DNA of 64,000 nucleotides from NCBI RefSeq assembly GCF_018326285.1, contig NZ_AP023362.1:1054001-1118000 (forward strand), given 5' to 3'. The notes under the pieces were generated by a model, which was not told the origin of the DNA, made no database searches, and saw only the letters and a list, made by a program, of their open reading frames with translations. Position numbers and translations under genes: made by a program. Of this stretch, positions 16,052 to 24,999 are shown piece by piece (position 1 is the first letter of the stretch; each line of letters starts with the position of its first letter). Source of the DNA: Mycolicibacterium sp. TY81. Lineage in GTDB: Bacteria > Actinomycetota > Actinomycetes > Mycobacteriales > Mycobacteriaceae.

Positions 16052-17448
16052 TGCGCACCGCCGTCACCGTCCTCGCCGACGCACCCAAACTCATCGAACC
16101 GGTCTCCTCGGCCACTCAGCTGATCCTGGCCTTCGTGGCCGGCATCAGCGTCATCGTCGTGCTCATCACGCTGCTCAAGCTGCACCCGTTCCTGTCGCTG
16201 ATCTTCGGTGGCCTGACGGTGGGGCTGACGGCCGGCGAGAACCTCGCCGCGGTTCTCAAATCGTTCTCCGACGGGTTCGGCGCGACGGCGGCCGGCGTGG
16301 GCATCCTGATCGCGCTCGGCGCGATGTTCGCCAAGCTGCTCGCGGACTCCGGTGGCGCCGACGAGATCGTCGACACCATCGTGGGTGCCGCCTCGCCCCG
16401 AGCCCTGCCGTGGGCGATGGCGCTGGTCGGCGCGATCATCGGGCTGCCGATGTTCTTCGAGATCGGGCTCGTGCTGCTGATGCCCGTCATCTATCTGGTG
16501 GCCCGGCGCTCGCAGCAGTCGCTCATCACCATCGGCATCCCGGCACTGGCCGGCCTGTCGGCCATGCACGGCTTCGTGCCACCGCACCCCGGGCCGCTGA
16601 CCGCCGTCGGACTGCTCAATGCCGACCTCGGGGTCACGCTCGGCCTCGGCGTGCTCGTCGCGGTCCCGACGATCGTCGTCGCGGGCCCGCTGTTCGGCCG
16701 CCTCGCCGGCAAGTGGGTCGTCGTCGCGGCACCGGACACCTTCACCACCGATCCGGAAGCCCTTCGGGCACATGGCAAACGGCCCCGCTTCAGCGTCACG
16801 CTGTTCTCGGTGCTGCTGCCCGTGGCGCTCATGCTGGGCAAGGCCCTCGTCGACATCTTCATCGACGACAAGACGCAGTGGTTCCGCCGGATCTTCGACG
16901 CCGTGGGCACTCCGCTGGTCGCGCTGCTCATCGCCGTCGTGGTCGGCACCGTCACCCTCGGTCGCGGCGCCGGCATGGACCGCACCGCGATCACCAAGTG
17001 CATCGAGTCGAGCCTGCCCCCGGTCGCGGGCATCTTCCTGATCGTCGCCGCCGGCGGTGGCTTCAAGCAGGTGCTGGTCGACACCGGCATCGGCACCATG
17101 CTGGCGCGCTGGGCCGAAGGCGTGCACATCTCGGTGCTCGTGCTGGCCTGGGTGCTCGCGGTCCTGATCCGGCTGGCCACCGGGTCGGCCACAGTCGCCA
17201 CCATCACGGCGTCGTCGCTGGTGCTGGGTCTGGTGCATGGGATGGGCACCGGCGAACTGTCTCTGGTGGTGCTCGCCGTGGGCGCCGGCTCGCTGTTCTT
17301 CTCGCACGTGAACGACGCCGGCTTCTGGTTGGTCAAGGAGTACTTCAAGCTCAGCGTCGGCCAGACCATCAAGACCTGGTCGATCATGGAGACCGTGCTC
17401 TCGGTGTCCGGTCTGGCCATGGTCCTGATCCTGGACGTGTTCGTCTAA
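16051..17448 (+). CDS. gntP: GntP-family gluconate:H+ symporter
   Basis: A 465-residue polytopic protein with about 12-14 helices. Family features include LHPFLSLIFGGL, GFGATAAGVGILIALGAMF, GLPMFFEIGLVLLMP (a GntP signature), MHGFVPPHPGPLTAV and the C-terminal GSLFFSHVNDAGFWLVKEYF. It imports gluconate or a related sugar acid with protons for the adjacent kinase. Its start overlaps the gntK stop (TGATG), and its stop overlaps the convergent methyltransferase stop by 4 nt, so no terminator fits between them. Confidence 0.93.
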   Translation: MRTAVTVLADAPKLIEPVSSATQLILAFVAGISVIVVLITLLKLHPFLSLIFGGLTVGLTAGENLAAVLKSFSDGFGATAAGVGILIALGAMFAKLLADSGGADEIVDTIVGAASPRALPWAMALVGAIIGLPMFFEIGLVLLMPVIYLVARRSQQSLITIGIPALAGLSAMHGFVPPHPGPLTAVGLLNADLGVTLGLGVLVAVPTIVVAGPLFGRLAGKWVVVAAPDTFTTDPEALRAHGKRPRFSVTLFSVLLPVALMLGKALVDIFIDDKTQWFRRIFDAVGTPLVALLIAVVVGTVTLGRGAGMDRTAITKCIESSLPPVAGIFLIVAAGGGFKQVLVDTGIGTMLARWAEGVHISVLVLAWVLAVLIRLATGSATVATITASSLVLGLVHGMGTGELSLVVLAVGAGSLFFSHVNDAGFWLVKEYFKLSVGQTIKTWSIMETVLSVSGLAMVLILDVFV

Positions 17449-18512
17449 CTTTCGCGCTGCTGTTTCTCGACGACGATGTGCGCCACCGGAATCGGCATCG
17501 GGCGGGGTGCGGCGGACAGTAGCTCCACCAGTGCGGCGTCCAGGGCATCGGCGAGCTGACATCGGCGCGCCGGGTCGGCCGGCTCCAACGCTTCCAGCAG
17601 GGTGTCGAACACCGCCGCCCTGGTGAAACCGACCCAGCTCTTGGCGAAAGCCGTTGCGTCACCGTCGGTCTGGTATCGCTGCCAGAAGCGGTCCGGTTCG
17701 TCGGCGACCACGAGGTGGGTGATCCGCAGGCGCTCGAAGCGACCCGAAGGGGCGAACGGTGAGCGGAAGTCGGCTTCACTGCGGCCCACGATCGGCAGCC
17801 GCATGCGCCGCACCTCCTCGGAGGTGACGAGCCGTTGGTCCTGCAGGTCGGACAGCGCACGCATCAGTCCGTCGAAAAGCGGCTCGAGTCCGAGCCGTCC
17901 GTCGTCGTGCTGGCCCATGGTCATGACCACGAGGCGGCCGCCCGGACTCAACTCGCGGCCGCGGAACGCGATGAACTCATGCCAGTCGTGCGCCGCCTGC
18001 CGCGCGTACGCGGCGCGCACCTGCGCGTCGGCGCTGTAGGACGGCTGGATGTGATCGGGGATGTCGGACGGCATGCGGCTGAGCCAGTGGATGGCCCACG
18101 CCGACCAGCCCAGGTGCACGCCTTCCGACGGCAGGATCTGGCTCAGATACGACCGCCCCACCGCCGAGGCGAACGTGGCCCGATCGGTCCGCAGGTAGCT
18201 GAATGCGTCGTCGCGCAAGGTGCGGAACAGGGCGCTGAAATCGTTGTCGGGGATGTCGGTGTGCGTCACCGCGATGGGGTGCTCGGGCCGGATGCGCTTG
18301 CGCAGCGCGGTGATGCCCGCGCCGATGGGCAGCAGGCCGTTGTGCGCGTTGCCGCAGCCGTACTCGGCGATCACCACCGGCCGCGGCGCCGCCGGGAGCG
18401 GCACCTCGGCGGCGGCCTGTTCGAAAAGCTTTGTGGCCGTGCGGAGTCCGACGGTCTGCAGGCGCGCGCTCCCGATCGGGTCGGGCTGCACCACCACGCT
18501 GGACTCGGGCAT
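17445..18512 (-). CDS. SABATH-type SAM-dependent carboxyl methyltransferase
   Basis: A 355-residue methyltransferase of the SABATH group known mainly from plant salicylate, benzoate and jasmonate methylation. Seen: EYGCGNAHNGLL (50-61, SAM loop), THTDIPDNDFSALF (matching the plant NDLPGNDFN motif), and GWSAWAIHWLSRMP (matching the plant SYSLHWLS motif), then YARQAAHDWHEFIAFRGREL. The fold and spacing fit a full-length enzyme. A small aromatic or aliphatic carboxylic acid is the expected substrate. It is convergent with gntP, overlapping by 4 nt, and lies downstream of the mscR-MBL pair on the same strand with a 77-bp gap. Confidence 0.8.
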   Translation of the reverse strand: MPESSVVVQPDPIGSARLQTVGLRTATKLFEQAAAEVPLPAAPRPVVIAEYGCGNAHNGLLPIGAGITALRKRIRPEHPIAVTHTDIPDNDFSALFRTLRDDAFSYLRTDRATFASAVGRSYLSQILPSEGVHLGWSAWAIHWLSRMPSDIPDHIQPSYSADAQVRAAYARQAAHDWHEFIAFRGRELSPGGRLVVMTMGQHDDGRLGLEPLFDGLMRALSDLQDQRLVTSEEVRRMRLPIVGRSEADFRSPFAPSGRFERLRITHLVVADEPDRFWQRYQTDGDATAFAKSWVGFTRAAVFDTLLEALEPADPARRCQLADALDAALVELLSAAPRPMPIPVAHIVVEKQQRES

Positions 18513-18589
18513 GTCTCACGGTAGCGCCGTGAGCTGTGTGGCGCGCTCTGAACCAGCGTGGAATCAGTGGCCGGTGCTCGATCGGCAGC

Positions 18590-19213
18590 TCAGCTGCCGC
18601 GGGCCACCCATTCGTCGTAGTGGACCAGCTCGCCGCCGATGGTCGTGGTGTCACCGTGGCCGGTGTAGACGACAGTGTCGCCGGGCAGCTTGCCGAGCTT
18701 CTCCGATATCGACGCCAGGATGGTCGGGAAATCCGAGTACGAGCGGCCGGTCGCGCCGGGGCCGCCGTGGAACAGGGTGTCGCCCGAGATCACCGCGCCC
18801 AGTTCGGGGATGTGCCAGCACACCGAGCCGGGGGAGTGCCCCGGGGTGTGGATGGCCTTGATCTCCAGGCCGCCCACGGTGAGCACCTGGTCGTCGTCCA
18901 CGGTGTGAAAAGGGTTGTCCGGGTGGACATCCCGCCACAGCATCTCGTCGGCCGGGTGCAGCAGCACCGGGGCGTCGAGGGCCGCGGACAGTTCCGGGGC
19001 GACGGTGATGTGGTCGTTGTGGCCGTGGGTGCAGACGACGGCGACGACGTTGCGGCCGTTCACCGCCTCGATGATGGGCGCGGCGGTGTGGGCGGCGTCG
19101 AACACGATGACGTCCGTGTCGTCGCCGACGAGCCAGATGTTGTTGTCGACGTCCCAGGTGCCGCCGTCCAGGCTGAAGGTGCCGCTGGTGACGACGCGCT
19201 GGATGGCACTCAT
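18590..19213 (-). CDS. MBL-fold metallohydrolase, glyoxalase II-like (Rv2260-like)
   Basis: A 207-residue metallo-beta-lactamase-fold hydrolase. The metal motif THGHNDH is at 62-68, followed by HTPGHSPGS (third His), SGDTLFHGG (bridging Asp) and YTGHG (last His), a complete di-metal set. Size and spacing resemble glyoxalase II thioesterases. Its ATG overlaps the mscR stop by 4 nt, so it is co-translated with the mycothiol-dependent dehydrogenase. It may hydrolyse the S-formylmycothiol or another acyl-mycothiol that mscR forms (inference). The pair corresponds to the M. tuberculosis Rv2259-Rv2260 neighbours. Confidence 0.88.
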   Translation of the reverse strand: MSAIQRVVTSGTFSLDGGTWDVDNNIWLVGDDTDVIVFDAAHTAAPIIEAVNGRNVVAVVCTHGHNDHITVAPELSAALDAPVLLHPADEMLWRDVHPDNPFHTVDDDQVLTVGGLEIKAIHTPGHSPGSVCWHIPELGAVISGDTLFHGGPGATGRSYSDFPTILASISEKLGKLPGDTVVYTGHGDTTTIGGELVHYDEWVARGS

Positions 19214-20298
19214 TTGAGGACCACCACCGAGCGCAGCACCTCGCCGCTGTGCATCTTGTGGAAGGCGTCCTCGATCTGGTCGAGCCCGATGCGTTCGGTG
19301 ACGAACTTCTCCAGCGGGAGCCGGCCCTGCAGGTACAGGCTGATGAGGGTGGGGAAGTCGCGTTCGGGCAGGCAGTCGCCGTACCACGACGACTTCAGCG
19401 ACCCGCCGTGGGAGAAGAAGTCGATCAGCGGCATCTCGAGGGTCATGTCGGGCGTCGGAACACCCACGAGGACAACGGTTCCGGCGAGGTCGCGGGCGTA
19501 GAACGCCTGCTTCCAGGTCTCGGGCCGGCCGACGGCGTCGATCACGACGTCGGCGCCGAAACCGTCGGTCAGGTCCTGGATGGTCTCGACGGCGTCGAGG
19601 TCGCGGGCGTTGATGGTGTGGGTGGCGCCGAACTCGCGGGCCCAGTGCAGCTTCTTGTTGTCGGTGTCGACGGCGATGATGCGCTTGGCGCCGACCAGGG
19701 CGGCGCCGGCGATGGCCGCGTCGCCCACGCCGCCGCAGCCGATGACCGCGACGGTGTCGTCACGCGTCACGCCGCCGGTGTTGATGGCGGCGCCGATGCC
19801 GGCCATCACGCCGCAGCCCAGCAGTCCGGCGACGGCCGGGTCGGCCTCGGAATCGACCTTGGTGCACTGGCGTTCGTGCACGAGGGTCTTGTCGGCGAAG
19901 GCCCCGATGCCCAGGGCGGGGGTCAGTTCGGTGCCGTCGGTCAGCGTCATCTTCTGGGTGGCGTTGAAGGTGTCGAAGCACAGGTGCGGGCGGCCGCGCT
20001 TGCAGGCGCGGCACTCGCCGCACACGGCGCGCCAGTTGAGGATGACGAAGTCGCCGGGGGCGACGTGGGTGACGCCCTCGCCGACCGACTCGACGGTGCC
20101 GGCGGCTTCGTGGCCGAGCAGGAAGGGATATTCGTCGTTGATGCCGCCCTCGCGGTAGGTGAGGTCGGTATGGCACACCCCGCAGGCGATGATGTCCACG
20201 ACGACCTCACCGGGTCCGGGATCGGGGATGACGATGTCGACGAGCTCGATGGGCTGCTTCTTGGCCCGGGAAATCACACCACGCACTGTCTGACTCAT
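19210..20298 (-). CDS. mscR: S-nitrosomycothiol reductase / mycothiol-dependent formaldehyde dehydrogenase
   Basis: A 362-residue zinc MDR enzyme. Catalytic-zinc ligands are in GVCHTDLTY and LGHEAAG. Structural-zinc cysteines are in [15 protein letters not shown]. The nucleotide motif is [10 protein letters not shown]. The '[11 protein letters not shown]' start and '[12 protein letters not shown]' are characteristic of the actinobacterial mycothiol-dependent class III-type dehydrogenases (MscR/AdhE2). It oxidises S-hydroxymethylmycothiol from formaldehyde and reduces S-nitrosomycothiol, protecting against aldehyde and NO stress. It is followed by a coupled MBL hydrolase. A TAGGTT -10 box ends 6 nt before the ATG, so the mRNA may be leaderless. 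Confidence 0.93.
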   Translation of the reverse strand: MSQTVRGVISRAKKQPIELVDIVIPDPGPGEVVVDIIACGVCHTDLTYREGGINDEYPFLLGHEAAGTVESVGEGVTHVAPGDFVILNWRAVCGECRACKRGRPHLCFDTFNATQKMTLTDGTELTPALGIGAFADKTLVHERQCTKVDSEADPAVAGLLGCGVMAGIGAAINTGGVTRDDTVAVIGCGGVGDAAIAGAALVGAKRIIAVDTDNKKLHWAREFGATHTINARDLDAVETIQDLTDGFGADVVIDAVGRPETWKQAFYARDLAGTVVLVGVPTPDMTLEMPLIDFFSHGGSLKSSWYGDCLPERDFPTLISLYLQGRLPLEKFVTERIGLDQIEDAFHKMHSGEVLRSVVVLK

Positions 20299-20304
20299 GG
20301 CTAT

Positions 20305-20310
20305 AACCTA
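20305..20310 (-). promoter_or_regulatory. Candidate -10 box for leaderless mscR mRNA
   Basis: On the minus strand TAGGTT (TAnnnT) is followed by six bases, ATAGCC, and then the mscR ATG. That places the expected start of transcription at or next to the start codon. A GGAGG further upstream is too far from the ATG to act as a ribosome site. Confidence 0.4.
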
Positions 20311-20411
20311 ATGCCTCCGGGAAGGGTTGGAATGGTGTCCATACAAATGTCTGGTCAACGGCGGCTCGGCGCCCGCCCATCGGCGCTGCGATGTGTGACA
20401 GGGTCGATGAC

Positions 20412-21230
20412 GTGACCGCTCTCGAGCTGCTGGATTCCTGGCCGGTACCGAACGCCGCGGCGGCGGTCGTGTCGCCCGCCGGTGTGCTCGCCACGCACGG
20501 ACCCGTCGACCGCGCGTTCCGGCTCGCGTCGGTGACCAAGCCTCTGGTGGCCCGCGCCGCGCAGATCGCGATCGAAGAGGGCGTCGTCGAGTTGGACACC
20601 CCGGCCGGCCCGCCCGGGTCGACGGTGCGCCACCTCCTGGCACACACCTCGGGTCTCGCGATGCAGACACCCGACGCCATCGCCGCGCCCGGCACGCGCC
20701 GCATCTACTCGAATGTCGGGTTCGCGGTACTGGCTCAGGTGCTGCAGCACGAGTCCGGCATCGAATTCGCGCAGTACCTGCGGGAAGCGGTTTTCGAGCC
20801 GCTGGGGATGAGCGATTCCGACCTGCCGGGCGCGGCCGAAACCGCCGGCTACGGCGCCTGGTCCACGGTGGCCGACCTGGCGGCATTCGCCGGTGACCTG
20901 CTGCGTCCCGCCCTGGTGTCGACGCCCATGCATGCCGACGCGATCTCGGTGCAGTTCCCGGGTCTCGACGGCGTGCTGCCGGGATTCGGATCGCAGCGCC
21001 CGAACGACTGGGGTCTGGGTTTCGAGATTCGGGACGGCAAGCAGCCGCACTGGACGGCGGCGGGCAACTCGGGCCGGACGTTCGGCCACTTCGGTCAGTC
21101 GGGGACGTTCCTCTGGGTGGATCCCGAAGCGGACCTGGCGCTTGTCGTGCTGACGGACCGCGATTTCGGCGACTGGACGCACGCCGTCTGGCCGGAAGTG
21201 TCCGCCGCGGTTCTGCGCGAGTTCGCCTAG
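20412..21230 (+). CDS. Serine beta-lactamase-like hydrolase (Rv2257c-like)
   Basis: A protein of about 272 residues in the class C beta-lactamase/penicillin-binding-like family. The nucleophile motif SVTK is at 40-43, the second motif YSN is in RIYSNVGFAVL, and the third is HFGQSGTF (HxG). The short length and lack of a signal peptide point to a cytoplasmic esterase- or peptidase-like member and not a resistance enzyme. An ATG at 20391 is an alternative. The GTG at 20412 has AGGG upstream at better spacing. It is divergent from mscR and overlaps the stop of the convergent permease gene by 4 nt. Confidence 0.85.
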   Translation: MTALELLDSWPVPNAAAAVVSPAGVLATHGPVDRAFRLASVTKPLVARAAQIAIEEGVVELDTPAGPPGSTVRHLLAHTSGLAMQTPDAIAAPGTRRIYSNVGFAVLAQVLQHESGIEFAQYLREAVFEPLGMSDSDLPGAAETAGYGAWSTVADLAAFAGDLLRPALVSTPMHADAISVQFPGLDGVLPGFGSQRPNDWGLGFEIRDGKQPHWTAAGNSGRTFGHFGQSGTFLWVDPEADLALVVLTDRDFGDWTHAVWPEVSAAVLREFA

Positions 21231-22645
21231 CGGACGACCCCGATCATGCTGTCGATCCAGCCGCGCGCGAAGAACAGCAGGAACCCGGCGGCGACGACCC
21301 AGAGCAGCGGACTGATCTCTTTGATGCGGCCCGACGCCGCACGCAGCACCGCCCAGGCGATGAAGCCGACGCCGATGCCGTTGGCGATCGAGTAGGACAG
21401 CGGCATGACGGCCACGGTCAGCACGACCGGCAGGGCCACCGAAAAGTCGGAGAAGTCGATCTCGCGGAGCACCGAGACCATCAGGGTGCCGACGATGACC
21501 AGCGCGGCGGCCGCGACCTCGGTGGGCACGATCTCCGTCAGCGGTGTCAAGAACATTGCGGCCAAGAACAATCCACCGGTCACGAGGCTGGCCAGACCGG
21601 TGCGGGCACCTTCGCCGATGCCGGTGCCCGATTCGACGAACACCGTGTTGGACGATGCCGACACCGCGCCGCCGACCACGGCGCCAGTGCCCTCGATCAC
21701 CAGCGCGGACTGCAGGCGCGGGAAGTTGCCGTGTTCGTCGGACAGACCGGCCTGCCGGGACAGGCCCGTCATGGTGCCCATGGCGTCGAAGAAGTTCGTG
21801 AAAAGCAGCGTGAACACCAGCATGAGCGCGGCGATGGCGCCGATCCGGCCGAAGCTGCCGAAGTCCACGTGACCGATCAGGGCCAGGTTGGGCACCGCGA
21901 ACGGCGAACCGGACAGCGTCGGGACGGACAGGCTCCAGCCGCCGGGCTTTTCCGTCGCCGAGCCGAGGTGCCAGATCGCCTCGATGATGGCGGCCAGCAC
22001 GGTGCCCGAGATGAGGCCGATGAGGATGCCGCCGCGCACCTTGCGGGCCACCAGCACACCTGAGGTCAGCAGGGTGAACACGAACACCAGGGTCGGGATG
22101 GCTCGGACCGAGCCGGTGCCGCCGGCGCCCAGACCCAGCGGCGGCGACGGGTGCCCGGTCGACGCGACGAAGCCGGCGTTGACCAGGCCGATGAACATGA
22201 TGAACAGCCCGATGCCTGCGGTGATGGCCAGTTTCAGAGGCATGGGCACGGCATCGAAGATCATGCGCCGCAGGCCGGTGACGGCCATCGCGACGATGAT
22301 CAGGCCTTCGATGACCACCAGCCCCATGGCTTCCGGCCACGTCAGGACGCCCACCACGGAGCTGGCCAGGAACGAGTTGATGCCGAGGCCGGCGGCGAAC
22401 GCGAAGGGCAGGCGGGCGACGACGCCGAACAGGATCGTCATGGCGCCGGCCGCCAGTGATGTCACCGCCGAGACCTGGCCGAACGGGAGCTTGTGCCCGG
22501 CGATGTCTGCCGTGCTCGACAGGATGATGGGGTTCAGCACGATGATGTACGCCATCGCGATGAAGGTCACCGCGCCGCCGCGCAGTTCAGCAGCGACAGT
22601 CGAGCCGCGTGCGGAGATCTCGAAGAACCGGTCCAGGGCAGTCAC
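21227..22645 (-). CDS. NCS2-family (AzgA-like) purine permease
   Basis: A 472-residue transporter with about 13-14 helices. AzgA-type features are the N-terminal GGAVTFIAMAYIIVLNP, AGLGINSF near 86-93, the TLLFTNFFDAMGTM motif and SSNTVFVESGTGIGEGARTG. These match the adenine/guanine/hypoxanthine proton symporters and not the UraA/xanthine branch. It imports a nucleobase across the inner membrane. The GTG at 22645 has no ribosome site, but a TATCTT -10 ends 7 nt upstream, so a leaderless mRNA is likely. It has no purine-metabolism neighbours. Confidence 0.9.
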   Translation of the reverse strand: MTALDRFFEISARGSTVAAELRGGAVTFIAMAYIIVLNPIILSSTADIAGHKLPFGQVSAVTSLAAGAMTILFGVVARLPFAFAAGLGINSFLASSVVGVLTWPEAMGLVVIEGLIIVAMAVTGLRRMIFDAVPMPLKLAITAGIGLFIMFIGLVNAGFVASTGHPSPPLGLGAGGTGSVRAIPTLVFVFTLLTSGVLVARKVRGGILIGLISGTVLAAIIEAIWHLGSATEKPGGWSLSVPTLSGSPFAVPNLALIGHVDFGSFGRIGAIAALMLVFTLLFTNFFDAMGTMTGLSRQAGLSDEHGNFPRLQSALVIEGTGAVVGGAVSASSNTVFVESGTGIGEGARTGLASLVTGGLFLAAMFLTPLTEIVPTEVAAAALVIVGTLMVSVLREIDFSDFSVALPVVLTVAVMPLSYSIANGIGVGFIAWAVLRAASGRIKEISPLLWVVAAGFLLFFARGWIDSMIGVVR

Positions 22646-22652
22646 GGCTTAG

Positions 22653-22658
22653 AAGATA
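22653..22658 (-). promoter_or_regulatory. Candidate -10 box for leaderless permease mRNA
   Basis: Minus-strand TATCTT is separated by seven bases, CTAAGCC, from the GTG start of the purine permease. No Shine-Dalgarno-like sequence is present. The geometry fits the leaderless promoters common in mycobacteria. Confidence 0.45.
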
Positions 22659-22901
22659 GATGGCGCGCTGGTGCTCCGCGCGGGTGTTTGGGTGTGTCCG
22701 GTAATTGCCGGGATCGGCGACGCCGAGTCGGCAACGCCCCTGATCGCGGTGCGATTCTGTGGCCGTCCTGAGAGATTGCGCGACAGACTAGCGCAACAGG
22801 GGTCTCAGGCGGCACAATAGACACGCACTAAACAACTGCAACATTTCAGCAACACCAGGTCGTTGGGGAAGACGTCCCTCGTGTAGCTGAAGGAGCAGAT
22901 G

Positions 22902-23417
22902 ATGCGTGCGTCGAACCAACTCGCCGACGCGACGACGGGCGTGGTGTATATCCATGCCTCTCCCGCGGCGGTATGCCCGCATGTGGAGTGGGCACTTTCG
23001 TCGACTCTGTCGGCGCGGGCGAACCTCAAGTGGACGCCCCAACCCGCCATGCCCGGTCAGCTGCGCGCCATCACCAATTGGATGGGACCCGTCGGCACCG
23101 GAGCTCAACTCGCCAGCGCTTTGCGGTCGTGGTCGGTGCTGCGCTTCGAGGTGACCGAGGATCCGAGCACCGGCGTCGACGGCCACCGCTGGTGCCACAC
23201 CCCGACGCTGGGCCTGTGGAGCGGATCGATGAGCGCCAACGGCGACACCGTGGTCGGCGAGCAGCGGCTGCGCGCGCTGATGGAGGGCGGCGCCGACATG
23301 CTCGCCGCTGAACTCGACACCGTGCTCGGCACCGCCTGGGACGAGGCGCTGGAGCCGTATCGCGGCGGCGGCGCCGAGGTCGGCGAGGTCAGCTGGCTGA
23401 ACCGGGGCGTCGGCTAG
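22902..23417 (+). CDS. DUF3145 protein (Rv2256c-like)
   Basis: A 171-residue actinobacterial DUF3145 protein of unknown function. Seen: an N-terminal GVVYIHASPAAVCPHVEWAL, W-rich segments (WTPQPAMPGQ, RSWSVLRFEVTEDPS), HTPTLGLWSG and a C-terminal LGTAWDEALEPYR. There is no signal peptide or membrane helix, so it is probably cytoplasmic. The second of two adjacent ATGs (22902) lies 6 nt after AAGGAG and is preferred. The 256 bp upstream, shared with the divergent permease, holds no other gene. I see no clear promoter for this gene, although CACAAT at 22813-22818 is a possible -10. Confidence 0.85.
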   Translation: MRASNQLADATTGVVYIHASPAAVCPHVEWALSSTLSARANLKWTPQPAMPGQLRAITNWMGPVGTGAQLASALRSWSVLRFEVTEDPSTGVDGHRWCHTPTLGLWSGSMSANGDTVVGEQRLRALMEGGADMLAAELDTVLGTAWDEALEPYRGGGAEVGEVSWLNRGVG

Positions 23418-23541
23418 TTCGACCGGTCCACGCGGCTGTCGCATCGACGCGAGCGTGCACACAGCTCGCCGAACCGGCGAGATTCGCGATCCACGTGCAC
23501 CTTCGCGGTCGATAGAGTTCTACGCGCCGATCCATCCCCGG

Positions 23542-24999
23542 CTAGCTGACCCGGTAGTGCTCCGGTTCGGGCTCGCTCAGCATGCTGGTGATCGTGGCGA
23601 CGTCGAACGGCCACAGGTCGATGGTGCCGCCTTCGCTGAAGTACCAGGAGTTGCAGCCGGTGTTCCACACCGTCGGCTCCATGGCCTCGACAGCGGCGGC
23701 GTTGAATTCGTCGGTGGCCGCCTCGGTCACTTCGACCTCGTTGATCTCGCCACGCTCGAAACGCTTGAGCCACTTCACGATGTACCGCGCGGTGAGTTCC
23801 GCGGTGTACTGCAGCGAGATGGACCCCGTGGGTGAGTTCGGGCCCAGCACGGTGAACAGATTCGGGAAGCCGGGGATCGCGGTCATCCGGTAGGCGCGCG
23901 GGCCTTTGACCCAGGCGTCGTCCAGGGTGACGCCGTCGCGCCCCACCACCTGCATCGGACGCATGTAGTTGTGCGCCTGAAAACCGGTGGCCAGCACGGC
24001 GATATCGATCCTGTGGTGCTCGCCCTCCGTGGTGCGGATGCCGGTGGGCGTGAACTCCGCGATGCGATCGGTGACGAGTTGGGCATTGGGGGCCTTGATC
24101 GCCTGGTAGTACGTGCCCGACAACACCTGCCGTTTGCACAGCGGCTGGTAGTCGGGCGTCAGCTCGGCACGCAACTTCGGGTCGCGGACCTGGGCCCGCA
24201 GGCTCAGTCGGGCGTACTGCTGCACCAGCTTGCGACGCCACGTCGGCTTGGTCACGATGTCGACGAGAACGCTCGAACCCCACAGCGGAATGCGTTCGGC
24301 GACAGCCTGATACAGCTGCGGCATGGCGCGCAGCAGCGCGGTGACGGCACCCAGCTGCGGCAACTTCATCGGTGCCCACAGCATCCACTGCGGCGACCGC
24401 GCGAAGTGCAGCAGCCTGCCGGCGGTGGGCTGCAACGCCGAAACCACCTGCACGCCGGTCGACCCGGTGCCGATCACGGCGATGCGCTTGCCCGCGGTCT
24501 CGAGTTCGGGATCCCACCGGGCGGTGTGCACGACGGTGCCCTCGAAGGCGTCCATGCCGGGGATGTCCGGCGTGAAGGGGTGGTGCAGCACGCCCGTGGC
24601 ACAGATGACGAAATCGGCTGTCAGCGTCTCGTTCTGGGTCGTGACGGTCCAGGTGTGTTCGTCCTGGTTGTAGTGCAGCGCCGTGACCTCGGTGTTGAGG
24701 CGCAGGTGCTTGTCGAGCCCGAAGCGCTCGACGACGTCGCGGTGATACTCCTGAATCTCCTGGCCACCGGCCCAGATATGGCTCCAGTCGGGCTTGGGCG
24801 CGAAGGCGAACTGGTAGATGTGCGACGGCACATCACACGTCAGCCCGGGGTAGCGGTTCCAGTGCCACACCCCGCCGACGTCCGAACCCTTCTCCAGGAT
24901 GGTGAAGTTGGTGAACCCGGCCTGCTGGAAGGTGTACGCGGAGGCGATCCCGGCGACGCCGGCGCCGATGATGACGATGCGCGGATCACGTGTGCTCAT
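23542..24999 (-). CDS. Flavin-binding Baeyer-Villiger-type monooxygenase
   Basis: A 485-residue class B flavoprotein monooxygenase. Seen: the first Rossmann motif GAGVAG (12-17), the Baeyer-Villiger fingerprint F-x-G-x3-H-x3-W at 152-162 (FEGTVVHTARW), and the NADPH-binding GTGSTGVQ (178-185). It uses FAD, NADPH and oxygen to insert oxygen next to a carbonyl or to oxidise a heteroatom. It is the last gene of a tight SDR-patatin-BVMO operon and its ATG overlaps the patatin stop. The set is consistent with alcohol to ketone to ester to acid (inference) and resembles the mymA-lipR-SDR arrangement of M. tuberculosis. Confidence 0.92.
   Translation of the reverse strand: MSTRDPRIVIIGAGVAGIASAYTFQQAGFTNFTILEKGSDVGGVWHWNRYPGLTCDVPSHIYQFAFAPKPDWSHIWAGGQEIQEYHRDVVERFGLDKHLRLNTEVTALHYNQDEHTWTVTTQNETLTADFVICATGVLHHPFTPDIPGMDAFEGTVVHTARWDPELETAGKRIAVIGTGSTGVQVVSALQPTAGRLLHFARSPQWMLWAPMKLPQLGAVTALLRAMPQLYQAVAERIPLWGSSVLVDIVTKPTWRRKLVQQYARLSLRAQVRDPKLRAELTPDYQPLCKRQVLSGTYYQAIKAPNAQLVTDRIAEFTPTGIRTTEGEHHRIDIAVLATGFQAHNYMRPMQVVGRDGVTLDDAWVKGPRAYRMTAIPGFPNLFTVLGPNSPTGSISLQYTAELTARYIVKWLKRFERGEINEVEVTEAATDEFNAAAVEAMEPTVWNTGCNSWYFSEGGTIDLWPFDVATITSMLSEPEPEHYRVS

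Noticed and set aside
15661..17562. A 633-codon open frame antisense to gntK and gntP
   Set aside because: It spans two well-supported genes, has the composition of a shadow frame (Arg/Asp/Gln/His-rich) and no recognisable motif.
20355..22340. A 661-codon minus-strand frame across the serine hydrolase and permease
   Set aside because: It is out of frame with the NCS2 permease on the same strand and antisense to the hydrolase. Low-complexity Arg/Gly/His composition.
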